Positions 26,036 to 36,317 of a stretch of 64,000 nt of DNA are shown here, piece after piece. How positions within the stretch are numbered: position 1 is the first letter of the stretch; every line of letters starts with the position of its first letter. Under the pieces are notes generated by a model. The model had not been told where the DNA came from and ran no database searches. It saw only the letters and a list, made by a program, of their open reading frames with translations. The position numbers and the translations under genes are program-made. Origin of the DNA: Spirosoma radiotolerans (GTDB lineage Bacteria; Bacteroidota; Bacteroidia; Cytophagales; Spirosomataceae); NCBI RefSeq assembly GCF_000974425.1, contig NZ_CP010429.1, positions 1,488,001 through 1,552,000 on the forward strand, in the 5' to 3' direction.

Positions 26036-26088
26036 AATTAACCGGGTTTATCACAAAAATTTGTCGGTCAACTTGTATCTTTACATAC

Positions 26089-26661
26089 ATGATACTGATT
26101 GACAATACCTGCATTAGCGACGATGTCGCCGAAAAATTTTTTGTTTGTAACTTAGATAAATGCAAAGGCGCTTGTTGCGTTGAAGGCGATATGGGTGCCC
26201 CTTTGGAGGGCGATGAGCCTGCCATTCTGGATCGAATTTATAAAGATATAAAGCCGTATTTATCGCCTGAAGGGATTCGCGTTATTGAACAGAAAGGTGG
26301 CTATGAATCCGATGAGACGGGTGGCTTTGTGACAACGACCGTAGCAGGACGGGAGTGCGTATATGCGACCTGGGACAACCGCGGTATTTTGAAATGCGGT
26401 ATTGAAGAAGCGTATAATGATGGGAAGGTAGATTGGAAAAAACCCATTTCCTGTCATTTATACCCGATTCGTGTGACGAAATATGAGTCTTTCCACGCGT
26501 TGAATTACGATCGCTGGCCGATTTGCAGCCCGGCTTGTGGCCTCGGCGAACAGCTGAACGTGCCCATCTATAAGTTTGTCCGGGAAGCGCTAGTGCGGGC
26601 CTACGGTGAAGAATGGTATGGCCGTTTATCGAAGGCAATTGAAGAGAAAAGTGACGTTTAG
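26089..26661 (+). CDS. DUF3109 family cysteine-rich protein
   Basis: 190 residues, no signal peptide. The N-terminal block has the family's pattern of spaced cysteines ([17 protein letters not shown]). Further cysteines lie in [23 protein letters not shown] and [13 protein letters not shown]3109 is related to YkgJ/CxxCxxCC zinc- or iron-binding proteins. The function is unknown, but the cysteine layout suggests a metal site. It is very common in Bacteroidota and is a single-gene unit between two terminators. Confidence 0.92.
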   Translation: MILIDNTCISDDVAEKFFVCNLDKCKGACCVEGDMGAPLEGDEPAILDRIYKDIKPYLSPEGIRVIEQKGGYESDETGGFVTTTVAGRECVYATWDNRGILKCGIEEAYNDGKVDWKKPISCHLYPIRVTKYESFHALNYDRWPICSPACGLGEQLNVPIYKFVREALVRAYGEEWYGRLSKAIEEKSDV

Positions 26662-26692
26662 CTAGTTGCTTTTCTCTCGTATTTATTTAGAT

Positions 26693-26753
26693 AAAAATAG
26701 AGCCGATGCACCTGGAAACTGCCCGTCAGTTTGCCAGCATCGGCTCTATTTTT
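26693..26753. terminator. Strong terminator, 17-bp perfect arms
   Basis: Arms 26693-26709 and 26737-26753 (AAAAATAGAGCCGATGC and its complement) are perfect. The spacer can pair further (AAACTG/CAGTTT). It follows the DUF3109 gene. Confidence 0.88.
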
Positions 26754-27170
26754 TGTGTAGCACGAGTAATGAGACGTTTTACGAAAGGAGTAGCCTATAA
26801 CCAGCTTGTGTGTAAGCCGACAGAAATTTCCCTTCATTGAGCGACTATATAGCCTTTAGCGTATAGGATTTATCGTGGCTGCATGGGCTACAATCCTTTA
26901 CTCAACTAAGTGGAAAATTTGCCAAAAAGCCGGCGTAGGTTTGGTAATAGCCATCCTACAGGGAAAAATATAACTCCAAATTAATTCAGATTAAAAAAAA
27001 GACATACCTTCAATCGATAAATACATTTTTTGCTCAAAACGGTGCTATAAAGTTGGCCTATTCTAACTTTAGTAAATTAACCGTAGTGCAAACAATGGTA
27101 TGTTTATCGTATGGATCTCGGTTTAAGCTAATTGAACGAATAAAAATTGCCAGTAGGTTCATCAGTAGAC
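26754..27170. other. 417-bp gap before the serine hydrolase
   Basis: AT-rich with poly-A and poly-T runs near 26990-27030. No gene or convincing repeat seen. It probably holds the promoter of the next gene, but no full TTG/TAnnTTTG pair was found. Confidence 0.5.
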
Positions 27171-28322
27171 ATGGACACCAATTTATCATACCTATACCGG
27201 TGTATCGCCTGGAACCTACCGAATCTTGACGATCACCGGCGATTTCCTATACAGTTGATACCCAACAATCCGGAGCGGCTGATGCCGTTGTTGTTGGGGC
27301 CGGCATTAAAGGCAGGGCCCGTCACAATCACGCATCAGCAAAAAGCATCTCAGCAGTCGCTGGAGTCATTTCTGCATCAGTCAGGTACAACTTCGTTTCT
27401 GATCATTCATCAGAATAAGCTCATCTACGAAAACTATTTTGACGACTACACGGCCAATAGTGTAGTCACCTCCTTGTCGGTCACACACGCGCTCGTATCG
27501 GCATTGGTAGGAATCGCCTTAAACGAGGGTAGTTTGCCGGGTGTAGATAGCCCTGTTTTGCCGCAACTCCCTGAATTAGCTAACCGGATTAGTCCTGCTT
27601 TAACAATCCGGCATTTACTTTGCATGAGTTCCGGCCTATTGTACCGGGAAGGCCAAATGCCCTGGTCTGATGAGGCCCGGATTCACTACAGCCTTGATTT
27701 ACGTCAACAACTCCTCGAGTGTGAATCCATTGAACCGCCCGGCCGCTACTACCACTATAACAAATACAATTTACTGTTGCTTGGGCGGTTATTGGAGAAG
27801 GTAACGGGCATGGCCGTGCCCGATTATTGCGCACAGAAAATATGGAGCCGGATGGGGGCCGAGCAACCGGCTTCCTGGAATATTGACAGTATCCATTCCG
27901 GCTTTGCTAAAATGGATACGGGCTTTAATGCGACTGCCCGCGATGTTGCCCGATTTGGCTTACTCTACTTAAACCAAGGCCGATTCGGTGATCAGCAAAT
28001 TATTCCGGAAGCCTGGATAACGCAAAGCACCAGTATACCGCTGTTCGATGAAGCAGCCGACTACCAACGGTACATGAGCCGTAATAAGCCGCCCCTTGGC
28101 CAATGGGTATCCAGCCCCATAGGCTACTACAAATACTTGTGGTGGGGGTATCGCAACGGCCCGCATCAGGAGTCCGATTTTTTTGCGCTGGGCGATCTGG
28201 GGCAATTTATCTATTGCAGCCCTCTCCATGACACGGTCATCGTTCGGTTTGGTAAACGGTGGGGAAACATCGACTGGTGGCCGGTTTTATTCCGTGAGTT
28301 GATCGCGAAAATGAGAAACTAG
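27171..28322 (+). CDS. Beta-lactamase-family serine hydrolase with SxxH instead of SxxK
   Basis: 383 residues from ATG 27171; an upstream TTG frame adds eight residues. The fold is the class C beta-lactamase/esterase family (PF00144): an N-terminal segment, the helix with the nucleophile region (TSLSVTHALVSALVG), IRHLLCMSSGL, the tyrosine region YHYNKYNLLLLGRLLE, and MDTGFNATARDVARFGLLYL. In active members the nucleophile motif is SxxK, usually SVTKS. Here the codon is CAC, giving SVTH, so the general-base lysine is missing. No signal peptide is evident. The protein may have an altered mechanism or no catalysis. Confidence 0.85.
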   Translation: MDTNLSYLYRCIAWNLPNLDDHRRFPIQLIPNNPERLMPLLLGPALKAGPVTITHQQKASQQSLESFLHQSGTTSFLIIHQNKLIYENYFDDYTANSVVTSLSVTHALVSALVGIALNEGSLPGVDSPVLPQLPELANRISPALTIRHLLCMSSGLLYREGQMPWSDEARIHYSLDLRQQLLECESIEPPGRYYHYNKYNLLLLGRLLEKVTGMAVPDYCAQKIWSRMGAEQPASWNIDSIHSGFAKMDTGFNATARDVARFGLLYLNQGRFGDQQIIPEAWITQSTSIPLFDEAADYQRYMSRNKPPLGQWVSSPIGYYKYLWWGYRNGPHQESDFFALGDLGQFIYCSPLHDTVIVRFGKRWGNIDWWPVLFRELIAKMRN

Positions 28323-28447
28323 TGAAGATAACCTAACTTGCAAGATACCAAGACGGCCGCGTTAGCAAGCAGATGTTTCGGAGTTGCCCGTGCGGTAGAA
28401 AAGAGCAGTTTGGGGTACGTATTGATCGAATAACTAGTTGGCAGATT

Positions 28448-28783
28448 ATGCCCGAACAACGCGATTACTTTGAGGAAGTTTATGAGGTTGTCCGCCTGGT
28501 GCCCAAAGGCCGCGTAACAACCTATGGAACAATTGCCCGCTACCTGAGTCTGCGGGCTGGTGCCCGCATGGTGGGCTGGGCCATGAATGGCTGTCATAAC
28601 CGCCCGGATGTACCCGCCCATCGGGTGGTTAATAGTGTGGGCGTACTGACGGGGAAACACTTTTTCGGCGGGCCGACCATCATGCAGCAACTGCTTGAGG
28701 ACGAAGGCGTTCGGGTGGATAATGATCGGGTCGTTGAGTTCAAAACCCGCTTTTGGGACCCAATGATCGAATTGACTTTATAG
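28448..28783 (+). CDS. Alkyltransferase-like DNA-binding protein (ATL)
   Basis: 111 residues from ATG 28448 (MPEQRDYFEEVYEVV), the expected N-terminus; the frame is open 25 codons upstream without similarity. It corresponds to the C-terminal DNA-binding domain of O6-alkylguanine-DNA alkyltransferases, with VPKGRVTTYGTIA and the RAGARMVGWAMNG recognition segment. The alkyl-accepting PCHR motif reads PAHR, so the reactive cysteine is alanine. ATL proteins of this kind cannot repair alkyl-guanine themselves but flip and flag it for nucleotide excision repair. It converges with the FMN reductase gene 3 bp away. Confidence 0.9.
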   Translation: MPEQRDYFEEVYEVVRLVPKGRVTTYGTIARYLSLRAGARMVGWAMNGCHNRPDVPAHRVVNSVGVLTGKHFFGGPTIMQQLLEDEGVRVDNDRVVEFKTRFWDPMIELTL

Positions 28784-28786
28784 TCG

Positions 28787-29335
28787 TTAAGCCGGCTGTT
28801 TCTTGAGCTGAACGGCCTGAACCAGGGCATCAAGAACATCCCTTAATTGCTGACTTAGGACAGAGTCGGTCACATGGCCGCTGGCGTCCAGTTTTGTCTT
28901 GACGAAGGGCACAATGAGCGACGCTTTTTCAGGAAGTTGAGCCGTCAGAATAGCGAGCGTATACGACAGCGCGGCATGTGCCCGTGAACCACCCGTGTCA
29001 GATGGCCCGGCGCTGATCACCCCAACGGGTTTATCGACAAATTCCCCCGAAGAGGCCAGCCAGTCAAGCATGTTTTTCAGAATGCCAGGCATGCTGTGAA
29101 TGTATTCCGGGGTGCAGAACAGTACAGCATCCGCTTCCTGAAGCAAGGTTCGTAGTTTGTTGATCGACTCGGTTTTGTTTTCCTTGTCACGCTCAGGGCT
29201 AAACGCTGGAATGTCGTCTAGTCCATCGTAGAGCGTAATGGTTACGGTGGTCGGGGCCAGTTCGGCTGCAGCGCGAAGGAGCGATGTGTTTGTGGATCCG
29301 GCCCGGAGGCTACCCGATATGGCGAGAATGTGCAT
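28787..29335 (-). CDS. NADPH-dependent FMN reductase
   Basis: This 182-residue flavodoxin-fold protein has the FMN phosphate loop ISGSLRAGSTNTSLLR and the family segment TPEYIHSMPGILKNMLDW. These identify the NADPH-dependent FMN reductase family (PF03358), which includes chromate and azo reductases and SsuE. It is cytosolic. It lies 16 bp after the siroheme-type dehydrogenase gene in the same direction, so the two are probably one operon. That pairing could reflect redox or sulfur-assimilation metabolism, but no sulfite-reductase gene is in view. Confidence 0.93.
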   Translation of the reverse strand: MHILAISGSLRAGSTNTSLLRAAAELAPTTVTITLYDGLDDIPAFSPERDKENKTESINKLRTLLQEADAVLFCTPEYIHSMPGILKNMLDWLASSGEFVDKPVGVISAGPSDTGGSRAHAALSYTLAILTAQLPEKASLIVPFVKTKLDASGHVTDSVLSQQLRDVLDALVQAVQLKKQPA

Positions 29336-29351
29336 GGCGGTACGTCGATAT

Positions 29352-29918
29352 CTACCGCAACACCTTGGTGATCTCGTTTAGTTTCTCCATTTTCTGCACA
29401 AAATCGCCTTTGAGCTGATTTCGGATGGCTGTCAGGTTTTCGAGGGTTTCCTGCAAGCTATCGGGTAAAATTTCTTCGAGAACTTCCCGAAACCGCTTGG
29501 CAAATGTGGGCGACTTGCCGTTGGTCGATATAGCGATTTTTAAATCTCCTTTCTTGACCACCGAACTCAGGTAAAAGTCGCATAAGTCGGGCGTATCGGC
29601 TACGTTGACCAAAATTCGCCGGGCTTTGCAATCTTCCTGCACCAGTCGGTTGACTGCCTTGTCGTTGGTGCCGACAATGACCAGATCTTTGTCGGAAAGG
29701 TAGAGCGAGTGATAGGGCTCCTGAATGAGTTGTAGCTTAGGATATTGCTGCGCCATTTCCCGAATTTCACCCCGAATCTCGGACGCTACCAGCGTGACTC
29801 GGGCTTCCGGCGAATTGCCGAGCAAAGCTGTGAGCTTCTCCAGCCCGACATATCCCCCGCCAACGATGAGCACGTGCAGGTTTTCGGCCTTGACAAAAAT
29901 TGGGAAGAGGGTGTTCAT
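29352..29918 (-). CDS. Precorrin-2 dehydrogenase / sirohydrochlorin ferrochelatase-like
   Basis: 188 residues from ATG 29918 (MNTLFPIFVK). It matches the CysG N-terminal/Met8 family: Rossmann motif VLIVGGGYVGLEK, then NVADTPDLCDFYLSSVVKKGDLKIAIS and TNGKSPTFAKRFREVLEEIL. The enzyme oxidises precorrin-2 with NAD+ and inserts iron to make siroheme, the cofactor of sulfite and nitrite reductases. It lacks the uroporphyrinogen methyltransferase half of full CysG, as usual for free-standing versions. It is first in a two-gene operon with the FMN reductase. Confidence 0.93.
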   Translation of the reverse strand: MNTLFPIFVKAENLHVLIVGGGYVGLEKLTALLGNSPEARVTLVASEIRGEIREMAQQYPKLQLIQEPYHSLYLSDKDLVIVGTNDKAVNRLVQEDCKARRILVNVADTPDLCDFYLSSVVKKGDLKIAISTNGKSPTFAKRFREVLEEILPDSLQETLENLTAIRNQLKGDFVQKMEKLNEITKVLR

Positions 29919-29951
29919 GGGAAACAAGTTCTAAACGGTGTAAAGTAGAAA

Positions 29952-30025
29952 AAGTCGTAAGTCGCAGCAGGAGTAAATCGCGGGTGTCAGCCAGACTCTA
30001 CGGCCTTATGGCAAACTTACGACTT
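29952..30025. repeat. Intergenic palindrome with 11-bp arms
   Basis: Arms AAGTCGTAAGT (29952-29962) and its complement (30015-30025) enclose a 52-base spacer. It lies between two leftward genes and could be the terminator of the barrel gene's neighbour or a leftover repeat. Confidence 0.6.
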
Positions 30026-30074
30026 CTATACCTACTTTGACTGACGACTTTTCTGCCTGACTACTCTTTTAACG

Positions 30075-30977
30075 TTAAAATTTGAAGCCCAGGTTTACAC
30101 CCAAAATCCGGCGTTTGCTGTTACCGCTTGTCAGTACATCCGCAAAGCCGTAATGGTAAACAAAGTCGAGCGCAATGGGACCTGCATCGAAGCCAATGTT
30201 GGCCAGGCCATTAACCGTTGCCGCCTGAAAATCGGCATTACTTAAATTGAAATCGTTTTTATCGGTGCTCAGCGGAGTGGCATATTCAGCCCCCAGGGCC
30301 AGGCGTATGCCTGATACACCCCGATCGGACTGCGCTAGTTTAACACCAATGTAGGCTGGAATGTGTAAATAGCGCTGATCGATATTACCAATAAGATCAC
30401 CAACATTACTGGCCTGGCCGTCACCTGCTTTGTAAAACTGTGAACTCGATGTCAGGTATTCGGCGCCAATCTGGCCATAAACCCGGCCACCAGCCCGTAC
30501 CAGAAAGCCAAGTTGGTAACCTAGCCGACCTGTTAAACCCTGTCCGTTTGTGGTTTCTCCCTCAAACCGGGTTGAGTTAGCCCCGCCATAAATGCCGAAG
30601 GTGAAGTGTTTATAGTTCTCGCGACGTTCCTGCCGTTCGCTGACAATTTGATTGCGCTGCCCATCCTCAAAACCTTCGTCGTAAGCTTTGCTCAAATCGC
30701 GCTCATCATACATGCGGTCATCCCGCCGACTGTCGCCCCGTCGTTCTTCGTACCGGTTGTTATACCGAGGCTCTTCTTCTTCCCGGCGGTTATATTCCCG
30801 TCGTTCGTCGAGTCGTTCCTCCATGCGCCGGTCATCCCTACGCTCATCACGCCGGTAAGTACGGTCATTACGGTCGTACCGATCATAGCGGTCATCGTAC
30901 GAATTTTGTTGCGCAAATACGAGACTCGTACTGCATACGCCTGCTGCCAGGAGCACTGTTTTTGTTAATGTTTTCAT
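30075..30977 (-). CDS. Outer-membrane beta-barrel protein with Arg/Asp-rich N-terminus
   Basis: 300 residues: signal peptide to AQQ, then about 80 residues made almost only of Asp, Arg, Glu, Tyr and Asn, in repeats such as DRYDRYDRND, RRDERRDDRR and RREEEEPRYN. A PorT/OMP_b-brl barrel follows (HFTFGIYGGANSTRFEGE to ILGVNLGFKF). The barrel is clearly paralogous to that of the next gene upstream. The acidic-basic stretch would lie in the periplasm before strand 1 and is probably disordered. Function unknown; possibly peptidoglycan, metal or LPS contact. The barrel ends in Phe, as outer-membrane proteins do. Confidence 0.88.
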   Translation of the reverse strand: MKTLTKTVLLAAGVCSTSLVFAQQNSYDDRYDRYDRNDRTYRRDERRDDRRMEERLDERREYNRREEEEPRYNNRYEERRGDSRRDDRMYDERDLSKAYDEGFEDGQRNQIVSERQERRENYKHFTFGIYGGANSTRFEGETTNGQGLTGRLGYQLGFLVRAGGRVYGQIGAEYLTSSSQFYKAGDGQASNVGDLIGNIDQRYLHIPAYIGVKLAQSDRGVSGIRLALGAEYATPLSTDKNDFNLSNADFQAATVNGLANIGFDAGPIALDFVYHYGFADVLTSGNSKRRILGVNLGFKF

Positions 30978-31070
30978 AGTGTGACACGTTGAGTATTTGT
31001 TCCTACAACCGCCCTCAGATGATGAATGTTTGCCGGAACAAGTGATATGTTAGCGGGCTACTGGTATGAA

Positions 31071-31098
31071 AAAGCCGCCCTCGTTGGAAGGCGGCTTT
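31071..31098 (-). terminator. Terminator of the upstream barrel gene
   Basis: AAAGCCGCC (31071-31079) and GGCGGCTTT (31090-31098) with a 10-base loop, 20 bp past the stop of the leftward gene at 31118. Confidence 0.85.
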
Positions 31099-31117
31099 GT
31101 TCATGTACTGTGTGTGA

Positions 31118-31984
31118 TTAGAACTTGAAACCAACACTAGCACTTAGGATACGACGTGCCGAACCATTGAAGCCAGTCGACGTTACGTTACCGTTGGTTG
31201 GATTCTTGATCGAATCGCTCAAGCCGTAGTGATATGTCAGGTCGATCAACAGGGGACCAATGTCAAAGCCTAGTTGGCCCAGGCCATTAAAGGTACCGCT
31301 CTTGATCTCCGAGTTCGTCAGGTTAAACTGACCGCTGCTCGAATTGATCCGGTTTGCGTATTCCAGACCGACCTGTAACCGGATAGCCGAGATACCACGA
31401 TCTGATTCAAGCAGTTTGTAGCCGATGTACACCGGAATTTGAATGTACTGGATATTAATCTGATCCTGAATCTGCTTAGCTGTGGTTCCATCACCTTTGG
31501 TGAAGTAGTTAGAGCTTGACGCGAAGTACTCAGCACCTAATTGGCCGAATAAACGGCCACCGCCCCGCACAAAGAAACCAGCCTGATAGCCCAAACGGCC
31601 CGAAATGGTACCGCCCGTAGACTCGCCCTTCAGTTTCGTTGAGTTTAACCCCGCATAAATACCGAACACGAAATTCTTGTAATCTTTGGTTGCTTTAACG
31701 CGTTCCGGACGATCCGTATCTACCGTAGTGGTCGTTGTTGTAACGTCCGTTGGTGTACTGTTGGTCGAGTACGTGCTGTTAGGCGTTGTTGTGTTTGACG
31801 TGTTCGTCGAGTTCGACATGCTGTTTGTCGAATTGGTCGAATTCGTGCTGTCAGTCGTTACTGGAGAAGTATACGAAGAGTTCGTTGTTGCACCTGTTGT
31901 TGAGTAGGTGTTTGTGGTGGTCTGGGCGTTTGCAAAGCCGATACCACAGAGGCACACTGCCAAGAGTGAGAATTGCCGTTTCAT
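31118..31984 (-). CDS. Outer-membrane beta-barrel protein with Thr/Ser/Asn-rich N-terminus
   Basis: 288 residues: signal peptide ending FANAQ, then about 70 residues of Thr, Ser and Asn with a repeating STNSTNSTNS theme, then a PorT-like barrel (NFVFGIYAGLNSTKLKGE to ILSASVGFKF). Barrel strands match the downstream paralogue closely (GRLGYQAGFFVRGGGRLFGQLGAEY against GRLGYQ..GFLVRAGGRVYGQIGAEY), while the N-terminal stretches are unrelated. The low-complexity segment is polar, uncharged and probably disordered. Separate terminators suggest the two genes are transcribed independently. Confidence 0.88.
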   Translation of the reverse strand: MKRQFSLLAVCLCGIGFANAQTTTNTYSTTGATTNSSYTSPVTTDSTNSTNSTNSMSNSTNTSNTTTPNSTYSTNSTPTDVTTTTTTVDTDRPERVKATKDYKNFVFGIYAGLNSTKLKGESTGGTISGRLGYQAGFFVRGGGRLFGQLGAEYFASSSNYFTKGDGTTAKQIQDQINIQYIQIPVYIGYKLLESDRGISAIRLQVGLEYANRINSSSGQFNLTNSEIKSGTFNGLGQLGFDIGPLLIDLTYHYGLSDSIKNPTNGNVTSTGFNGSARRILSASVGFKF

Positions 31985-32145
31985 AGCGTTTTGTTTAAAG
32001 CGTTGAGTTATACAACAATGGGATGTAATCGTAATTACACCCCATTAACAGGCCGCTTGTTGGCAATGTTTTGAACTATTCTAATTTTGGAAAAATTTTA
32101 ATTTGACCAATGAGTAAAAAAAAATTCCGTCATACTTTCATATTC

Positions 32146-34000
<1,855 letters not shown>

Positions 34001-34108
34001 CTGACTTGTCGGCGCGAATATCGGTAATCCCGGCAATCTTTTTTCGGCTATTTTTACGCGTTCTTTTCCAGTGAAAGGAGCTCATTATTGACATTTTATA
34101 CTTCCTTA

Positions 34109-35773
34109 ATGAATCAAAAACTTTTTTATTCGTTGGTGCTGGTCGTTACAGGGGCCTTGTTTTTCATCCCGTTTCTGGGGGGCGTCCGCCTTTTCGACTG
34201 GGACGAAATCAACTTTGCCGAGTGCGCCCGTGAAATGATTGCCTTGGGTGATTACCTGCACGTTCACATAGATTTTAAGCCGTTTTACGAAAAGCCACCC
34301 CTGTTTTTCTGGTTTCAGTCGGCCATGATGAATCTCTTTGGTATCAATGAATTTTCGGCCCGGCTGCCTAATGCCATTTGTGGTATCATCACACTGGTTT
34401 ACCTCTACAACCTTGGCCAAAAACTACACGGGCATCGTTTTGGCTGGTTGTGGGCGCTGGCTTATCTGGGGTCGGTAACGCCCCATCTGTACTTCCGCTC
34501 GGGCATTATTGACCCCTTCTTCAACCTGTTTATTTTCGTGGGTCTAGTTAACCTGATTTTTGCGTCCTGGAAGCGTGAACGCCTTGGGGGGGCGATGACC
34601 GTACCCAAAAATGAGTGGTCCTACATCCTGATTGGGGGCCTGGTATTAGGCCTGGGTATTATGACCAAAGGACCGGTAGCTTACCTCATCGTGTGTCTGG
34701 TACTACTCGTTTACTGGATGCTAAGCCGCTTCCGGTGGTTTATTTCTCCTGTACAATTTCTGGTTTTTTCGGTGGCCGCGGCCTTCGTATCGCTGTTGTG
34801 GTACGGGCTGGACATTTTCCTGCATGGCCCTGAGTTGATGCGTAATTTTCTGGCCTATCAGTTTCGGCTGTTTAGTACGCCCGATGCCGGTCATGTTGGC
34901 TTTCCGGCCTATCATGTCATCATTCTATTAGTAGGTTGTTTTCCGGCGTCTATTTTCGGTATTCGTGCCTTTGGGTCGCTGTTTATTGAACGAAACTACC
35001 AGCGGGAGTTTCGGAAGTGGATGCTCATCCTATTCTGGGTTGTGTTAGTGCTCTTTAGCATCGTGCAGTCGAAAATTGTGCACTATTCATCCCTGTGTTA
35101 TTTCCCCCTAACCTACTTTGCGGCTCTGACACTGATGCAATTGGAAGAGCGAAAAATACAGTTTAACAACTGGATGCGGGCGGGCTTGCTTGTGGTCGGG
35201 GGTATTTACGTAGCAGCCATTGTTGGGTTGCCCATCCTGGCTCATCGCATGGACATTGTGAAATCGTATGCGGATCAGGATGCGTTTACGCAGGGTAACC
35301 TGGATGCGAAGGTGAACTGGACTGGCTGGGAAGTATTGCCGGGTATCTGGTTGTTGTTTATCCTAATCCTGGCCATCATCTGGTTCAACCAGCGTGAAAC
35401 AGCGCGGGCATCCTTAACGCTTTTTGGGGGAATGGCCGTCTTTATCACCTTGACGCTCTGGTTTTTTATTGGCCGGATCGAAGGAATTTCGCAGGATGCG
35501 GCCATGCGTTTTTTCGAACGGGCCCAGGGGCAGAACGTCTACGTGCGAACCTACGGGTATCATAGTTATGGTCCTTATTTTTATACCCGGAAACCACCGG
35601 TCACAAATCCAAAATCGTATGATGACGAATGGCTTCTTCGGGGTCGAATCGACAAAGATGTGCTGTTCATTCGCAAAGCCAGCGAGCAACCTACGCTTCT
35701 GGATTCACTGCCCGATGTTCGAAAAACCGGTGAGGAAAATGGCTTTGTTTTCTACCAGCGAAAAGCAAAGTAA
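34109..35773 (+). CDS. ArnT-like membrane glycosyltransferase (GT39/PMT family)
   Basis: 554 residues from ATG 34109. A TTG at 34088 sits 7 bases after AGGAG and would add seven residues, so it cannot be excluded. There are about 10-12 membrane helices. The first periplasmic loop carries the acidic motif DWDEINFAECAREM that binds the lipid-phosphate sugar donor in ArnT and PMT enzymes. The C-terminal soluble part is about 110 residues. It would transfer a sugar from a polyprenyl phosphate to lipid A, protein or another envelope acceptor. The acceptor is unknown. Confidence 0.88.
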   Translation: MNQKLFYSLVLVVTGALFFIPFLGGVRLFDWDEINFAECAREMIALGDYLHVHIDFKPFYEKPPLFFWFQSAMMNLFGINEFSARLPNAICGIITLVYLYNLGQKLHGHRFGWLWALAYLGSVTPHLYFRSGIIDPFFNLFIFVGLVNLIFASWKRERLGGAMTVPKNEWSYILIGGLVLGLGIMTKGPVAYLIVCLVLLVYWMLSRFRWFISPVQFLVFSVAAAFVSLLWYGLDIFLHGPELMRNFLAYQFRLFSTPDAGHVGFPAYHVIILLVGCFPASIFGIRAFGSLFIERNYQREFRKWMLILFWVVLVLFSIVQSKIVHYSSLCYFPLTYFAALTLMQLEERKIQFNNWMRAGLLVVGGIYVAAIVGLPILAHRMDIVKSYADQDAFTQGNLDAKVNWTGWEVLPGIWLLFILILAIIWFNQRETARASLTLFGGMAVFITLTLWFFIGRIEGISQDAAMRFFERAQGQNVYVRTYGYHSYGPYFYTRKPPVTNPKSYDDEWLLRGRIDKDVLFIRKASEQPTLLDSLPDVRKTGEENGFVFYQRKAK

Positions 35774-35848
35774 CGCCCCAAAGCTGGCCTGATTAGAGCA
35801 AGAGTGACCAGATTTAAACCGTTGGGGCCGTTAGCCAGTTATACCGGT

Positions 35849-36283
35849 ATGGCGACCTCAATGACGTTATCACTCGTATTTTTCGTTCGTACCTGGCTGC
35901 GCCGGGCGACTCCATTCGTTTGGCTTATTTGCTTGACCGCCACCTTTTTTGCCTGTAGCAAAAGTAGCCAGTCGGGAGCCGGTTCTCAAAAAAAGCTCCG
36001 GGTTTCCGTTGGAGAAATTAAAGAAATCTCAGTCCCCAGTCGTGGCGATAATTCACTGGAGTTAATTGGTACATCAGATAATCAGGAAGTTGTAGAAGTG
36101 TCCAGGCAGCAACTGGCCCCAGCCGTTGACACGCTTAAGCGCACGGGCGCTGGTCCAACGGTTTTCCAGATAAAAGGGGTGACCGTCGGTACGGCAAATG
36201 TTACATTCTCGGCCAAGCCTATGAATGCCGCCGGAAGCGGACAGCCCCTTCGCACGTATGTTGTGCAGGTGGTGGCAAAGTGA
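35849..36283 (+). CDS. Putative lipoprotein with beta-sandwich domain
   Basis: 144 residues from ATG 35849. The frame extends to a GTG at 35804, and an ATG at 35861 is also possible. A long hydrophobic segment ends in a lipobox-like TATFFAC. The mature part alternates beta strands (KKLRVSVGEIKEISVPSRGDN, VFQIKGVTVGTANVTFSAKP), like bacterial Ig-like or I42-inhibitor folds, but no family is certain. It follows the glycosyltransferase by 75 bp in the same direction and may be co-transcribed. Function unknown. Confidence 0.6.
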   Translation: MATSMTLSLVFFVRTWLRRATPFVWLICLTATFFACSKSSQSGAGSQKKLRVSVGEIKEISVPSRGDNSLELIGTSDNQEVVEVSRQQLAPAVDTLKRTGAGPTVFQIKGVTVGTANVTFSAKPMNAAGSGQPLRTYVVQVVAK

Positions 36284-36317
36284 CGCGGACAAGATCGGGG
36301 CGCCCGTGCGATCCACG

